The notes under the pieces: model-generated | What the model was told of the DNA's origin: nothing | Databases searched by the model: none | Seen by the model: only the letters and a program-made list of their open reading frames with translations | Assembly: GCA_963989385.1 (NCBI GenBank) | Contig: OZ022501.1 | Coordinates: 3,048,001-3,112,000, forward strand | Source: Ctena decussata | Lineage: Eukaryota > Mollusca > Bivalvia > Lucinida > Lucinidae | Direction of reading: 5' to 3' | DNA length: 64,000 nucleotides | Position numbers and translations under genes: made by a program | Part shown: piece by piece, positions 11,729 through 24,268 of the stretch | How positions within the stretch are numbered: the stretch's first letter is position 1 | How the letters are laid out: each line of letters begins with the position of its first letter

Positions 11729-11802
11729 GGGGAGGGGGTGGGGGTGGGTGGGGTGGTGGTGGTGGTGGTGGTGGTGTGTGTTTGTTGGGGGGGGGGGGGG
11801 GT
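11729..11802. repeat. G/T low-complexity tract
   Basis: A G-rich stretch, a (GGT)n run (about 11750-11775) and a G homopolymer (about 11787-11802) lie together. On the minus strand this gives a His/Pro-rich reading frame, which is an artefact of the repeat. Confidence 0.85.
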
Positions 11803-12364
11803 TGAGGTTAATTATAAAGATTAACATATACATATGAGCTCCCACAGAAAAGAAATAGCAACATCTAATCGACCTCGTTAAAGAGTGGCAACACAGAGCA
11901 AACGGAAAAACGCTACACAGCAAACTTATAAGTTGAATAACGTCGTTAACGTCATAAAATCATTAGGTACGTCGCGTATTTTAATGACGTCACAATTGCG
12001 TAAATAACACGCGAGATTTAAAAAAATCCATTTTCAATCACAGAAAACATATAAATATGATATAGTAAAATTTCATCAATTTCTGAGACAGGGCCGATTT
12101 TGTCTCTTCGTGAACCTTGTCCTTAGAAGTGACCCTTTAGAAACAACCCGTTGCAGAGTGCCTCATAGTAACAAGAAACTGGTCCATCGGTATGATGTTA
12201 TTTCCCATGTTTAGATGTAAGTCCTCCACCCGGTGCATTATGAGCCACTCTAGCCTTCGCAAATATGTCTTTGTGAAACAGAACTGTCTATAAATTCTGT
12301 ACCATAGTAATATTCAAAGGGGTCAAGTTTTTGAATATGAATTTCGGGCTCTTTCAAACATTGA

Positions 12365-12579
12365 TGAGCCGTGACATGACAAAATTAATAGAGTAGTAAG
12401 CGCGCCTAGCGAAGCCTCAGTTCAGCCTGGGCATCCACTCAGTCTGAGGGTAGCTAGGGATCTAAGGTAGCTCCATGCGGACAACGAAGACTCTATTAAG
12501 ACTGGGTGATTGCCCAGGCTGATCAGAGTCTTCGCAGGGTTCACATGCCACTTTGTTTCTATTATCATGTCGCGGCTCA
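12365..12579. mobile_element. MITE with TGAGCCGTGACATGA ends, 215 bp
   Basis: The left end TGAGCCGTGACATGA (12365-12379) pairs with the right end TCATGTCGCGGCTCA (12565-12579), with one mismatch. The inside holds several short inverted segments, such as CAGCCTGGGCA and TGCCCAGGCTG. A related copy starts at 40418 with TGAGCCATGACACGA. The pattern fits a hairpin-rich MITE family that I recall as common in clam genomes; that last point is from general knowledge. Confidence 0.7.
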
Positions 12580-13029
12580 TTGTGCATCAGGAATATAATA
12601 TATGTAAACAAAATCATCATAGTCATTCATTTTTCGCATAGACCCAATGTTTGCCTGTCCTTAATCTTTTGTTTTTCGATGCTAAAAATAATCCGTCATT
12701 TTATTCACGAAGAAAATAATTTTTGCACGTGAAATTCATTCCGAAGATTATCTATGAAAATAAACATCTAACAGCCTTAATTCTCGGTTTATCGGCGTCG
12801 TGGTTGAAACTGGGCCTTGGAGTGTCTTCATATAATGTCGGACTGAAAACACTTCTTCTGCAAGGCATTTCGAAACCTAATTTTTTGCGACTTGGTGTAT
12901 AATTTCAGAAAAATGATTTGTAAAATATAAACATACCCATACCAAATTTAGTGCGAAAGGCGTGCGTTTCTGTATTTACTTTCACGTTTTCACCCATGAT
13001 AATTCGAGGCAGGCGACTTCTAGACATCC

Positions 13030-13180
13030 TGTTTGCTCCCCTGAGCGGTGGAACAATACCAAAATAAATGGCTTATTTCCTCTTCAAACTGATCCCCCAT
13101 AGAAGGGTGGCAAAAATGAAAATGGCAGTGTTGCTTCCCCCCGTAAGTGTACCCATTCAGCTTAAAAGATATCACTATCT
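13030..13180 (+). repeat. Isolated monomer of the ~310-bp repeat family
   Basis: Phrases such as AAAATGAAAATGGCAG, TTGCTTCCCCC and AGTGTACCCATTCA match the array at 44880-49280. Only one partial unit is present. Nothing else was recognised between 12580 and 13588. Confidence 0.5.
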
Positions 13181-13587
13181 AATTAAATTTTGCGTATGCC
13201 CGGCCGAAACTGCGCATGTGTACAGACTGGTCTGTTCTCTTGTTTATTAGTATATTCTTTTTATAATTTTGGGGTTTTACACTTATTATCAGGGGATAAA
13301 GCTTTACGCAAGTGATCATATAAGAGTGAAACAATAACCACACTATTTTCTAGGAGCGGGACTAGATGGAGTAAAATGTACTACAAAGATTCGATTTAAA
13401 GCTGATTTACAGTTCAATATCCCAAATTTAGCAATTCATTCTAGATGAACAATCGTAACATACAGAGTATGGCCGTGCTGCTTGACTTTTGTTAGGTAAG
13501 ATAACAGAACTGTTAAACGGTTGTTTACTTTTTCTTAGCAGATACTCGTTATGCAAATTTGTTATTTATTTATTAACATGTAAATAG

Positions 13588-14160
13588 TGGCACGAAAGGC
13601 CACAGTGAACTAGTATCATTATACCAATATGTCCGGCATGCGTAGTGCGTCGTCCGTCAACGGGTTGAAAACAAATTGATATATTCAAACATCTTGTTCT
13701 AAAAATCCACTGCACCCTTGATTTTCAAATTTCGAATGAAGCATGACCAGACTCCAAGTCTAAGAATTGTAAAAATTGGGTCAGGTCAAGTGTCCAAGAT
13801 GGCCGCTGTTACTAAAAAAAATCAAAATCAGCATTTTCCTAACATACACTTTGTATATTTCGCTGAATTTTGGCATGAAACATCAGTGGAACATTGGTAA
13901 ACAAAATTGTGAAAATAAAAAACAAAACAAAAAAAACTGAAGCGGAGTTTTGTCACAGTGACCTACTTTCTGTTTACAAGTGTGATTTGCTCATTTTCCG
14001 GTCTAAAAAATAACTTATTCTAACAATTTCAAACAACTCTTCTCTAAAACTTCTGCACCCATTGTAGTTAAATTTCACATGAAGCATGATCCGACTGCAG
14101 GGTTTTAGAACTGTAAAACTGGTCAGGTTGGGAATCGAAGATGGCCGCCGTTACTAATAA
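13588..14160 (-). mobile_element. Partial pearl-like element, minus orientation
   Basis: The body, read on the minus strand, matches the core of the plus-strand element that follows (AGCGGCCATCTTGGA, then GTCTGGTCATGCTTCAT). The left end has a short hairpin GTGGCACGAAAGGCCAC and a remnant CGTCCGTC tract at about 13650-13658. It lies head to head with the element starting at about 14171. A damaged IR3 palindrome (TGTCACAGTGACCT) is at 13951-13964. Confidence 0.5.
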
Positions 14161-14984
14161 CATCAAAAAGAACACAAGGATTCCGCAGAACGTTATGTCG
14201 CACCTGCTCTGTTCCTTCACATAAAACTATCAATGAAAGAATCAGTTTGACACGTATTTGGTCATAATCCATTTAATAGTTCATGAGATTTTGTCTGTTT
14301 CATACTTTTCGCTATTTTTAGTAACGGTGAATGCCAACCATTTTGGATGGTCAATATGCAAAAAAAGAAAGAAAAGAAATGGCTTCATGCAAGGATCATT
14401 CATACCCAAAACAGGTTAAGATTAATTCAGAGGCTCTTGAGAATTGTCAGATTGATGTTTTTGCAATTTTTAGTAACAGCAGCTGACGGCCATTTTGGAT
14501 TGCCCACTCACATACAGTTGAAAGAACAACATTTGCTGATCATTCTGATTGATATTGACTAAAATCTGCTCAGTGTTTCTTGAGATATTGGCATTTAAGC
14601 CAAACTGTACGCGTAAACAGAAAGTAGATCACTAGGACCTAATCCCACAACAGATTTGTTTTAATTTAATACTTCTGACAACCAAGTTTTCACTAATGTC
14701 CCATGCAATAATTCAATCGTATATACCAAGTGGTTCTGGAGAAAAAGTTGATTTTTTTCGTTTTGCTATTTTCAGTAACAGCGGTCATCTTGGATTCCCG
14801 ACCAAGCTGAATTTTACCATTCTTAAGTCCTGCAGTCTGATAATGCTACATTTGAAATTTGAGGTGCAGTGGCTTCAAAAAATAAGTCATTTGAATGGAC
14901 TTAATAGTTGTTAAATGTTTTCGTATGATTTGCTTAGCCTGTTGTAATCCGTCTGTTGGTCTAAATTATTTAGTTCAATAAAGT

Positions 14985-15145
14985 GAGTGAGTTGCCACCT
15001 ATTTGGGAAAGAGCTGCTGACTCGGCTTATCAATTGTAATTTATTGTTTGATGGGATGTCTTTGTCAATCTTTCTCTTTGATGTTGGGGATAGGGTTTGG
15101 GATCTGATTCAGTCAGTTCCTGAAGTGTAGTTACTCTTTAAATTT
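14985..15145 (+). mobile_element. SINE-like repeat, second copy
   Basis: CCACCTATTTGGGAAAGAGC, CTGCTGACTCGG and CAGTCAGTTCCTGAAG match the copies near 3815, 32367 and 62988. It interrupts the pearl-like core, because core phrases continue on both sides. Confidence 0.5.
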
Positions 15146-15185
15146 AAATGCTAGGGTAGGCGTAAATTATGCTCGGGTCGACTTA

Positions 15186-15200
15186 AGGTCACTGTGACCT
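15186..15200. promoter_or_regulatory. Perfect IR3 nuclear-receptor palindrome (ERE consensus)
   Basis: AGGTCA-CTG-TGACCT matches the consensus estrogen-response element, two inverted half-sites with 3-bp spacing. It belongs to the pearl-like repeat, and a near match (last half TGACAT) sits at the equivalent place in the related element at 38739-38753. The match is exact; function is not shown. Confidence 0.4.
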
Positions 15201-15701
15201 AATTCCGCTATAGATTTGTTTCATTTTAATAATTTCTAAAAACGAAGGTCCCACTGATACTTCATGCAAAATATCAGCCAAATATACCAAGTTGTTCTGG
15301 AGAAAAAGTTGATTTTATTGTTTTTTCTATTTTTAACTACAGCGGCCATCTTGGATTCTCGACCAGCCTGACCAGCATGAATTTCACCATTCTGAAGCTC
15401 TGCAGTCTGATCATGCTGCATGTGAAATTTGGGAACCATAGGTGCAGTGGTTTAAAAAAAAAGTCATTTGAATGGACTTTAATGCTAGGGTCGACGAAAA
15501 TTGTGAACGGACGGACGACTGACGGACGGACGGATACCCGGACGCCTATATCGCACCCTGCTAAAGCAGGTGCGACAAAATCAACTTCTTCTCCACAACA
15601 ATTGGATATATTTAATTGAAAGTTTGCATTAAACAGCGGTGGGATCTACGTATGAAGAATTGTAAAAATATAATAAATAAATAAAAAAATAAAGAGAAAG
15701 T

Positions 15702-15716
15702 AGGTCACAGTGACCT
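15702..15716. promoter_or_regulatory. Second perfect IR3 nuclear-receptor palindrome
   Basis: AGGTCA-CAG-TGACCT is an exact IR3 palindrome that extends to a 17-bp perfect inverted repeat outside the spacer (TAGGTCA / TGACCTA). It lies just downstream of the element ending at 15577, in the start of a related repeat. Confidence 0.4.
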
Positions 15717-15719
15717 ACT

Positions 15720-16400
15720 AAGTGTTTGCAAGTACGATTTCGATCAAATGCCAATATCTGAAGTAAACATGACTGGGTTTTGGTCAGATTTGTTCAGATG
15801 GTCCTTGAACGGAATTATCTTATATTTATCCAAATGAACTATCCAAGATGGCCGCCAGGGGCGCCGTTCTCAAAAATAGAAGAAGCATGAAAAAGACAAT
15901 GTCTCAGGAACCCTTGAATGGAATTGGAGATGACTTTAATATAAACGTTTCGCTTACCGTCAAATCCTGTATCATACATATTGTAATTTTAATTAACACT
16001 GAATAATTATTGTTTAAACCAGTTCGACCAACTTTGTATCAGAATGTTCCTCGTATAAAGCCATTTTAATTTTACGGCATTCCAAGATGGCTGCCATCTG
16101 CCCTTTCTTAAAATGGCACAAAGCATGAATATGACGATATCTCAATAACCGCTTAATATATTCTGACGCAATTTGTGTCAGAATGATTCTAGCATTGAGT
16201 TTGTTCAACAATTACTAAAAATAAACCAGTCAAGATGGATTCTGTTACTAATTAATAAGAAATGTGAAAATCAGTGGAATTGGATCAATTTTGTGTCAGA
16301 ATGGTCTTTGCATGAAGCCATTTAATTTTTTTGCATTTTAGCATACCAAGATAGCTGCCACCTACCGATACGTAAAATAGCAAATAAAAGCACGCAGGCA
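15720..16400 (-). repeat. Dispersed ~270-bp repeat units, part 1
   Basis: Units contain AAGATGGCTGCCATCTGCC (a near-palindrome) and GTGTCAGAATGATTC. The same array resumes at 18250, so the block at about 16400-18250 appears to sit inside it. Orientation is inferred from the end motif at 20160-20181. Reading frames here are repeat artefacts. Confidence 0.55.
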
Positions 16401-18260
16401 CTGCATGATACCCCGCCACTGCTGGACATCGTAACTTATTTTTTGAGATATATAATAGCTGAATAGCCACAGAACTTGGATAGACAGAGATATGATGTCC
16501 TTACTACAAATAGTTATTAATATAAACCACTCATACATAGCAGTCTTGTGAGATTTTTAACAATGTGGGGCATTCAGACCAGTGTAGATTTAGATCAGGC
16601 AGTAAAACATTTCTTTTAGCTGAGAAACTCTGTTTCTTATTCTATGGTTTTAAACATATCTGTGAAGTTTCATTCAGATATTCCATATAGTGGAGGAACT
16701 ACCAAAGGTAAATAAATCATGAACTGGAAAGGTAAGAGTGGCCATCCTTATTCACAAAATGTAAGCTTTGATGTTAAACGTAACATACCTTTGAAATATT
16801 ATTTAGATGTTCCATACAGAAAAGGAACAACAGGTCATAAACCATTTTTCAGAACTATCAAGGGCAAATAACTAATAAACTGGAAAGGTACGAGTGACCG
16901 TCCTTAGTCAGAATATGTTACCTTTGATGTTCAACATACCTGTGAAGTTTCATTCAAATATTCCATATAGTAAGGGAACAACGGGTCAAAACCATTTTCA
17001 GATCAATCACGGGTAGAAAACTAACAAACTTGAAATGTTAGAGTGATGGTTCTTAGTCACAATATGTAACCTTTGATGTTCAAGATATCTATGAAGTTTC
17101 ATTCAAATATTTCTTATAGTATAGGAACTACAGGTCAAAAACCATTTTTCAGACCTGTCAAGGGTGGATAACTCATGAACTGGAAAGGTCAGAGTGATGG
17201 TCCTTAGTCAAAATATGTAACCTTTGATGTTCAATATATCTGTGAAGTTTCATTTAGATGTTCCATATAGTACAGAGACTTCAGGTCAAAAACCATTTTT
17301 CAGACCTATCAAGGGCAGATAACTCACAAACAGGAAAGGTAAGAGTGACGGTCCTTAGTCACAATGTGTACCTTTGATGTTCGACATATCTGTGAAGTTT
17401 CATTCAGATATCAGAAACAGTAAAGGAACTACAGGTCAAAAAGTATTTTCAGACATATCAAGGGCGGATAACTCACGAATCGGAAAGGACAGAGTGACGG
17501 CCCTTAGTCACAATTCGTTACCTTTGATGTTCAACATATCTGTGAAGTTTCGTTCAAATATTCCTTATAGTAAAAGAACAACATGGCAGAAACTATATTT
17601 CAGATATACCAAGGGCAGATAACTCACAAATTGGAAAGGTCAGAGTGATGGCCCTTGGTAACTATATGTAATCTTCGATGTTTAACATATCTGTGAAGTT
17701 TCATTCAAATATCATGAACAGTAAAGGAAATACAGGTCTAAAACTATTTTTCAAACATATCAAGGGCGGTTAATTCATGAACTGGAAAGGTCAGAGTGAC
17801 AGCCCTTGGTTACAATATGTAACCTTTGATGTTCAACACATCTGTGAAGTTTCATTCAAATATTCCTTATAGTAAAGGAACTACAGGTCAGAAACTATTT
17901 TTCAGACCTATCAAGGGCGGACAACTCACGAACTGGATACGTCTGAGTGACAGCCCTTGGTCACAATATGTAACCTTTGATGTTCAAAATATATATAAAG
18001 TTTCATTCAGATATCATAAACAGTAAAGGAATAACAGGCCAGAAACCATTTTCCAATACAAATAAGGGCAGTAACTCTGTTAAAAATGGACGGATTTTGC
18101 CCATTAACAATCCCATACCACTCATCGCCGATAACAATGTGCATGCAAAATCAAAAAAAAAATCCGTGAATAAATACTCAAGTTATCGATCGGAAATGGT
18201 GAGCACGGACGGACGGACGGACGGACGGACAGACACCGAAAGGTAAATCATAATACCCCA
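16400..18260 (+). mobile_element. Pearl-like block with ~150-bp tandem core
   Basis: TGTGAAGTTTCATTCA-type phrases recur at about 16660, 16936, 17091, 17241, 17390, 17541, 17693, 17845 and 17995, mostly spaced about 150 bp apart. Each unit also has AAGGGCGGATAACTCA. The array ends in (ACGG)n at 18205-18236. The flanks carry similar phrases (GATACCCCGCCACTG at about 16411; AATACCCCACCAATGG at about 18252), which may mark its limits. No terminal hairpin is obvious, so the right end may be decayed. Confidence 0.65.
18205..18236 (+). repeat. (ACGG)n microsatellite
   Basis: Seven near-perfect ACGG units end in ACAGACACC. In pearl-like elements this tract separates the core array from the 3' terminal part. 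Confidence 0.85.
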
Positions 18261-20185
18261 CCAATGGCAATATCTCAGTAACCGCTGCATAGATTCTGAC
18301 GAAATTCGTGTCAGAATGATTCTTGCATTAAGTTCTCTTTAAAAATACTAAAAATAGAACAGTAAAAATTGTTTCTGATTCTGAAAATAGCAAATAGAGG
18401 AACTTAGAAAATCACAATGAGTTTTGTGTCAAAATGGTCTTTACATACAGCAATTTCGATTATGTTTTCTTCTGCATTTACTAAAATAGCACAAAACATG
18501 AAAGTGCCAATAATTCAACAACCGCTGGATGGTGTTTGAAGAAATATGTGTCAAAATGATTCTTTCTGTTAGTTGTCTCAAAAATTACTAAAAATTGACC
18601 AGTCAAAATAGCTTCTGTTACTAAAACTAGCAAAATGTAAAAAATGTCAGAAAATCTCAATGGAATTGGATCAATTTCATGTCAGCATAATCATTGCATG
18701 AAACCATTTAAGTAGTTTTGCATTTTGGCATTCAAAGATGACTGTCATCTGCCCGTACAAAAGATAGTTCAAAACACGAAAATGACTATATCTCAATTGA
18801 TTCGGACGAAATATGTGTCAGAATAATTCAATGATTCTTGCATTGAGTTTGTTAAATAAATACTGAAAATAAACCAATCAAGATGACTTCTGCTACTAAA
18901 TCGTGAAAATGGGAGACTCTTATTGGAACAAATTTGTGTCGAAATGGTCTTTGCATAATGCCATTTCGATTGTTTGGATCTTGGCATTCCAAAATGGCAT
19001 AAAACATGAAAATAACAATATCGCAGAATGCGTTTTGACGAACTTGGTGTCAGAATGATTCTTGCTCTAAGTTGTTTCAAAAAATACAAAAATATGCCAT
19101 TCAGGATGGCATCTGTTACTTTAATAGCAAAATGTCAAATTATGAGAAAATCTAAATGGAATTGCACCAATTTTGTGTCAAAATGGTCCTTGCATGAAAC
19201 CAATTTTTTTTATTCCGTTTTTTTTTTTGGCATTTCAAGATGGCTGCCATCTGCCGTTACAAAAAAAAAAGAACAACATATGACAATGACAATATCTCAA
19301 TAACTGCTGAATGTATTTTGACGTTATTTGTGTCAGAATGATTCATGCAATATACTGTTTCAAAATTAAATTAAAATAGACAGTCAAGATGGGTTCAGTT
19401 AGTAAAAATAGTAAAACGTTAAAATGTAAAAATCCTCGACGGAAATTGATCAATTTTGTGTCAACATGGGCCTTGCCTGTTACCATTTGCATTTTTTTGC
19501 AATTTGCCATGTCAAGATGTCCGCAATATACCATTACTAAAAAGGGCACGAAACTTGGACATGACAATATCTCAATAAGTGAGTTTTGACCAAATTTATG
19601 TCAAATTGATTGTTGTAGTGAGGTCTTTCAAACATAATAAAAATAAATTCAAAAAATGAGAAAATCTCAGTTATACAAACAACGAACCAAGCAAGATGTC
19701 CACTGTTGCTTAAAATTGCAAAATTAAAAAAACGAGGACCTCTGAATGGCTTTAATCAAATCACGTCAGAACCAAATGTGCATTGGCATTCTGCAATTTA
19801 TGCAGATTGAGATGGCTACAATCAACTTTTAATTTAAAATTGCAATTAAATTAATTGCAGCTTATAGGGAGACACAAGGGTTTGTCTTGCTTGCTAGTTT
19901 AGTTTTTATCAGTATTAAGGATAGGTGCATAGGTGGTTTGTGCATTGTATTCAGGTTGTATAATATTTCTGCCCAGTTCGTGCGTGCTTGATACGTACTG
20001 CTTACTTCTCTTCTTATTGCCTAACAGCCCCACAAAATATTAATAAATATCACAAGAATAATTTCAAGAACCCCTGAACTTTGCATTGAAATTTGCAAAT
20101 TTACGCTATAGACCATCCATTAGGGGACTTTGATACAAAATTCTCAGCTGAGCGATATCAGGCCAATTTGGGCCTCTTGTTATTT
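18260..20185 (-). mobile_element. ~270-bp array with pearl-like 5' end (minus)
   Basis: Repeat units with GTGTCAGAATGATTCTTG, CAAGATGG and CAATATCTCAATAA occur about every 250-280 bp. On the minus strand the right end reads ATAACAAGAGGCCCAAATTG, then GCCTGATATCGCTCAGCTGA, which matches the 5' leader layout of the pearl-like elements. The palindrome is AGGCC/GGCCT (20160-20175). A matching 3' hairpin was not found; it may have lain to the left of the 16400 insertion. Confidence 0.5.
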
Positions 20186-22699
20186 TCGGTATGAAATTTT
20201 CTTCCGTCGAAACTCCAGCTTTAATTTGCGAGTGTATGCCATTGATATTCATTGACTCGCGTATATTCAAAGCTCCGTCAAGTTACCTGTTTAACTCAAC
20301 GACCAGACTTCAGACAAGCTGGCCGGCTTTAATTATCTGAAAACCTGCTTTGTGGAAGCTGATGCTTTCGTAGGAGTAAGTACCGATACTATCCTATTTG
20401 TTCACAATGACAATGTTCACGGTACCTACTTCAAGCATATGCGCTTGAGGTGTTCTGCCGATATTGACTGTAGACTAACAAGTGCCTGCTGTGCTTGCTG
20501 TCTCTTTTGTCCCTTTTCGTCTTTGTTCTTTGGACGTAGTTGCCCTGAAACATTGCTCAACCGATACGATAGTCAAGAGCCTGCTGCGGTTGCAGCAGTT
20601 GCGGCATTCCTTTTTTGTTTCTATTGCTCTACATTTTAAAACTTCCTGTCCCTTCTCCCTGGTAGGGACAAATGTGCCGTCTCCGGGAGACCATTGAATC
20701 CAATACAACCAACAACCCACCAAACTGTACTTCAATTGTAATGCAGTTTCACAGGACACAACACAGAGAGACTTGAATCTTGTACATATTCCTGTTATTT
20801 TTTTTTTATTTTGATTGTAATAGCGTTATGGCTATTTCTGTACGTGCAAGACACTTGCATAACATTTAAGCATTATTAGCCATTTTAGTTTTATAATTTG
20901 ACCTGCTTTGTTCCCGCTAAGGGGATTTTTTTTGTTAAATCTTTTAGAAGCTTCTCTTTTTTATGTTCAGATAGTTTTTCTCGAAATTTAAATATTTTTG
21001 CTAATTACTTCTATTTTGTATTATTTGAAACATTTGTTGAAGCCGAAAAGCAAAAACGCGTAGGTAACATATTGACAAATGTACTGTTTATGATTATCTC
21101 TCCATTTATAATCAATTTTAAATTACTTTGGCATCCCGCGAGGATCCAGTTCTACCGAAATATTGTGTTATATTTCCATGCTAGGTTGCTACATTTGCAA
21201 AACACTTGTTTCTATGGTCTGCTCAAATTTTTAACAAAAAGGAAAATAGATAAGTAGATAAGTACAAAAAAGAACAAGAGCCAGCACCTCAGTTTCAAAT
21301 CCTAGTATACAACAACCACGGATGTAATAAACGTATGAAAATATGAAAAACTTGCATAGGTAGACTGTGTCCATCACTATTTTTTGACCTGTTTCCCAGT
21401 TGTCAGTGCCGAAATGGCGTTAAAAATGATTTTTCAATAACTTGCATATAGAGTGTAAGATTTATTTGACTTACACTGAGCCACTTTAGTAACGCACATC
21501 TTATGAAACCCTGAATTGGAAATAAACTATCGATATATTTTTAAATTCAAAACTACACGCTAAGAAAGCACTCATATGTGCACAATTCTTGTAAAAATGG
21601 TGCCCGTCGAAAACCAAACAAAAGCGTGGTCTAACACAAAAGAGCGGTAACAACCAAATTAGAATTCGCAGCGCTACCAACTTAACCTGAATTCGCACCC
21701 TAGGCGATATTTCCAAAGCTAATTTTTCGCCAATTGTTCCGTTGGAACGTTTTTACTGTCTATGATATGCAACTCCGCCATGTTGATGTTGATTTGTACA
21801 CAAACGATCGAAATACTTCTACAATAACTTCCTTGTAAACTAGCACATGTTCTTTGTAACTTTTCATACAAATATTGTTGAGAATTCTACGTTATGACTT
21901 TGACGTTAGTCTTGACGTCGATACCCTAAGGGTTCAGAAATGAGCTAATCTTCAGTTGTGTTTGGTTTACATTGACTTTGATGTTGTCAATGGTATAACG
22001 GCCATTACAATTCGCGATAAATAAATTTCATTGGTGATCGACACTGACGTTAGAAAGACGTCAACAGTAAAATTATTTTACAAAGTGATAGTGTGTTGTA
22101 AATACGCCGTAATAAAATAGGCTTGCCACTTCGAATCTTTAAACTTTAGGCGTTTTTCTCGAGTGACTTTCCCCAACGCAAAGTTCAATGCTAATTCCAG
22201 ACGAAAAGAATGGCCTCTAACGCTGCACATGCATTATAGCCAAAATAAGCTCCCAACAAAGTGTGCGGATACGCTACAGCGATTTTGCAAAAAATTGACA
22301 GCCATCAGTTAGACAAGTCATCAATGATTGTACTCTGCTAGAAATTCTATTGTAAGCATTTATCAGCTTAAAAATATGGGCATTGGAAATGTGGTGCGTA
22401 TCTAAGGTGGTTCAGTGTATTTAATGTCTAAAGCATGTCTAAGTTTTCAACAGTCGGGCCTACTCTTATTTTGTCAAAAAAAGAAACAAACAAAACAACA
22501 AAAAACAGGCTGGTCTTATTTTAAAGGATATATGTTTTTGGCTTAAAGAAAAATTATACGTTCTAATTTTATTAAATATAACATGTATCCACTCGTCACT
22601 CGTATCGAGAGATCGCGTTCGTAGCATTAGTCAGATTTAAAGGCAACACTTGTGATGGTAATACAAATGAGCTAAATCGTCGGTTAGTTTCTTTTTAGA
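20186..22699. other. Unassigned intergenic or intronic stretch
   Basis: I recognise no gene or repeat here. The longest frame (20898-21257 plus, 119 codons) is Phe/Leu-rich from T-rich DNA and has no domain I know. The antisense frames at 20475-20759 overlap one another and also lack recognisable motifs. A gene exon in this stretch cannot be excluded. Confidence 0.5.
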
Positions 22700-24268
22700 T
22701 ATACTGGACCAAAAAAGTTAAGGATCAAGCATTTGTGCGAAATTTTTATATCGAAAAAATAATTTCCCGAAAATGATTTTCTTCTGTTGAATACAACTGT
22801 AAAGGCTGTACAAGTCTGCATGGCACATATTGGAATCTAATCACGTGGCACACCAGCAGAAATGAATAAACAGGCATACCCGTAAAATCGAAGTGAAAAT
22901 TAGCATTACCACAAAACTGAATGTCCATTATGTTTCGCTTTATCCATGCAAAATGAGTTAAGTTCTCAGTGTGACTTCTGAGGGCATCAATAGCTGCATC
23001 CGAGCTACTCGGTATGCTTGTGGTAAATCCCCAGAGGCCCATTTAGGGACTCGTTTGCCATTTTTCATGAAAGGCCTGAGTGAGCTCTCCATGAGATTCA
23101 AGAGGCCTCTGGTGATTTGAATTGGCGGTGTAACATGTCTGAGACATGTTCAGTCGGATTTAAAACTTGTGATGGAATTAGCATGTCCGTGCGGACGATT
23201 GTTTCTGTCGGAAGGTTCTGGTCCACGACATGTGCCCTGTGATTCGATGGTTCCATCACCATAAACGTCAGCAAACGGTCTCGTAATTGGACAAAACATG
23301 TCAATCTTAGCTCGAACACCAATCAGAGCGCCGCTTTCTGGCATGCGCAAGTCCACGCAGCTGTCAATCCAGATGCCGACCCATACCGTCACCCGCCCTC
23401 CTCAAGACATGTCATATTCCACACGACGATTTGATTTAGAGTCTAAACGACGTGAGCCTGGCAGGCATCACACCTTCTCCGATCAATGTGGATATCTGCA
23501 CACAATCTGGACTCATCTGTGAAAAGAAAATGGGTCCAATGAACCAGTTGCCAATTTGCGTCACCTGCTGCCTACTGTCGCCTCGCTTTTCTGTGGAATC
23601 GCGTCAAGCCTTGCCTCATTACCAGCATGCAATCGCACAATTTAGCTGTGTTAAGTCTGTTTGTAACCGTTTTCGAATATATCGGCCGATTAAAACATTT
23701 CAATGGACAAAAAATGCGTATCCTCACAGTGTTATTGTGATGAACCAGTAGCTTGAGACAGAGACAATCGTCTTTATGGACAGGTCAAGTCGCTCGCAAG
23801 TTTTGAATCAGATTGAGCATACTTTACAGATGTTGCAACACACCAATTCTATTCATCAGAGGCTTCAGAAACCTCTTGGAGGGCTAATTCAGACCCTTCA
23901 TGAAAAGTGGAAAACGAGTCCCCAAATGAGCCTCTAGCACTTTACTAAAAGCATACCGAGTAGCAGCCATGCAGTTATTCATACTCCCAGAGATATCTAT
24001 GAGCACTGGTAATGATTTTGCATGGATAAAGACAATAATCATGGACATCTGATTTTGTTGTGATGCATATTTTCACTTCAATTTAGGGGTATATCTGATT
24101 ATTCGTTTCTTCTAGTGTGTCACGAGATCCGATTCCAATATTTTTCATGCAGCCCTGTGCCGCTTTAACAGATGTATTGCATAAAAGAAAATTATTTTTG
24201 GATAATTTATTTTTCATGATATAAGCTTCAGTCACATGTTTGATCCCTAACTTTTTTTGTCCAGTATA
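22700..24268 (-). mobile_element. Tc1/mariner-type transposon with long inverted repeats
   Basis: The outer ends TATACTGGACCAAAAAAGTT (22700) and, at the right, a complement ending CCAGTATA (24268) form the TIR, flanked by TA. The inverted similarity extends far inward: CTACTCGGTATGCTT near 23001 matches the complement near 23965, and GGGACTCGTTT near 23045 matches the complement near 23920. The TIRs are therefore about 400 bp with decay. A damaged transposase lies between them on the minus strand. Confidence 0.75.
23100..23870 (-). pseudogene. Tc1-like transposase, inactivated
   Basis: In the minus-strand frames a TDESR motif (around 23507-23520) marks the first catalytic Asp. It is followed by VTVWVGIW, then a region like NHRAHVVDQ where an intact enzyme has DDNARPHRA, then LNPTEHV with the third acidic residue (E). 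The second catalytic Asp is lost, being replaced in a VMEPSNH stretch, and the frame shifts between motifs. The protein cannot be active. Confidence 0.7.

Larger units (their letters stand above)
14171..15577 (+). mobile_element. Pearl-like element, TGTCGCACCTGC family
   Basis: At the 5' end a decayed palindrome (14180-14191, ATTCCGCAGAAC) is followed by TGTCGCACCTGC (14196-14207). The body has core units with AGCGGCCATCTTGGAT. At the 3' end an ACGG tract (about 15508-15535) precedes a hairpin at 15551-15575 (TCGCACCCTGC, loop TAAA, GCAGGTGCGA). The last 12 bases, GCAGGTGCGACA, are the exact complement of the 5' arm motif. The copy at 38231-39127 has the same ends with an intact palindrome. 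A SINE-like insertion lies at 14985-15145. Confidence 0.7.

Noticed and set aside
11699..11923. His/Pro-rich peptide on the minus strand
   Set aside because: It is the translation of a (GGT)n and G-run low-complexity tract.
20475..20759. Overlapping sense and antisense frames as coding
   Set aside because: Both strands are open over the same bases, with no recognised motif and no splice support.
20898..21257. 119-codon plus-strand frame
   Set aside because: Phe/Leu/Ile-rich translation of T-rich DNA with no recognised family.
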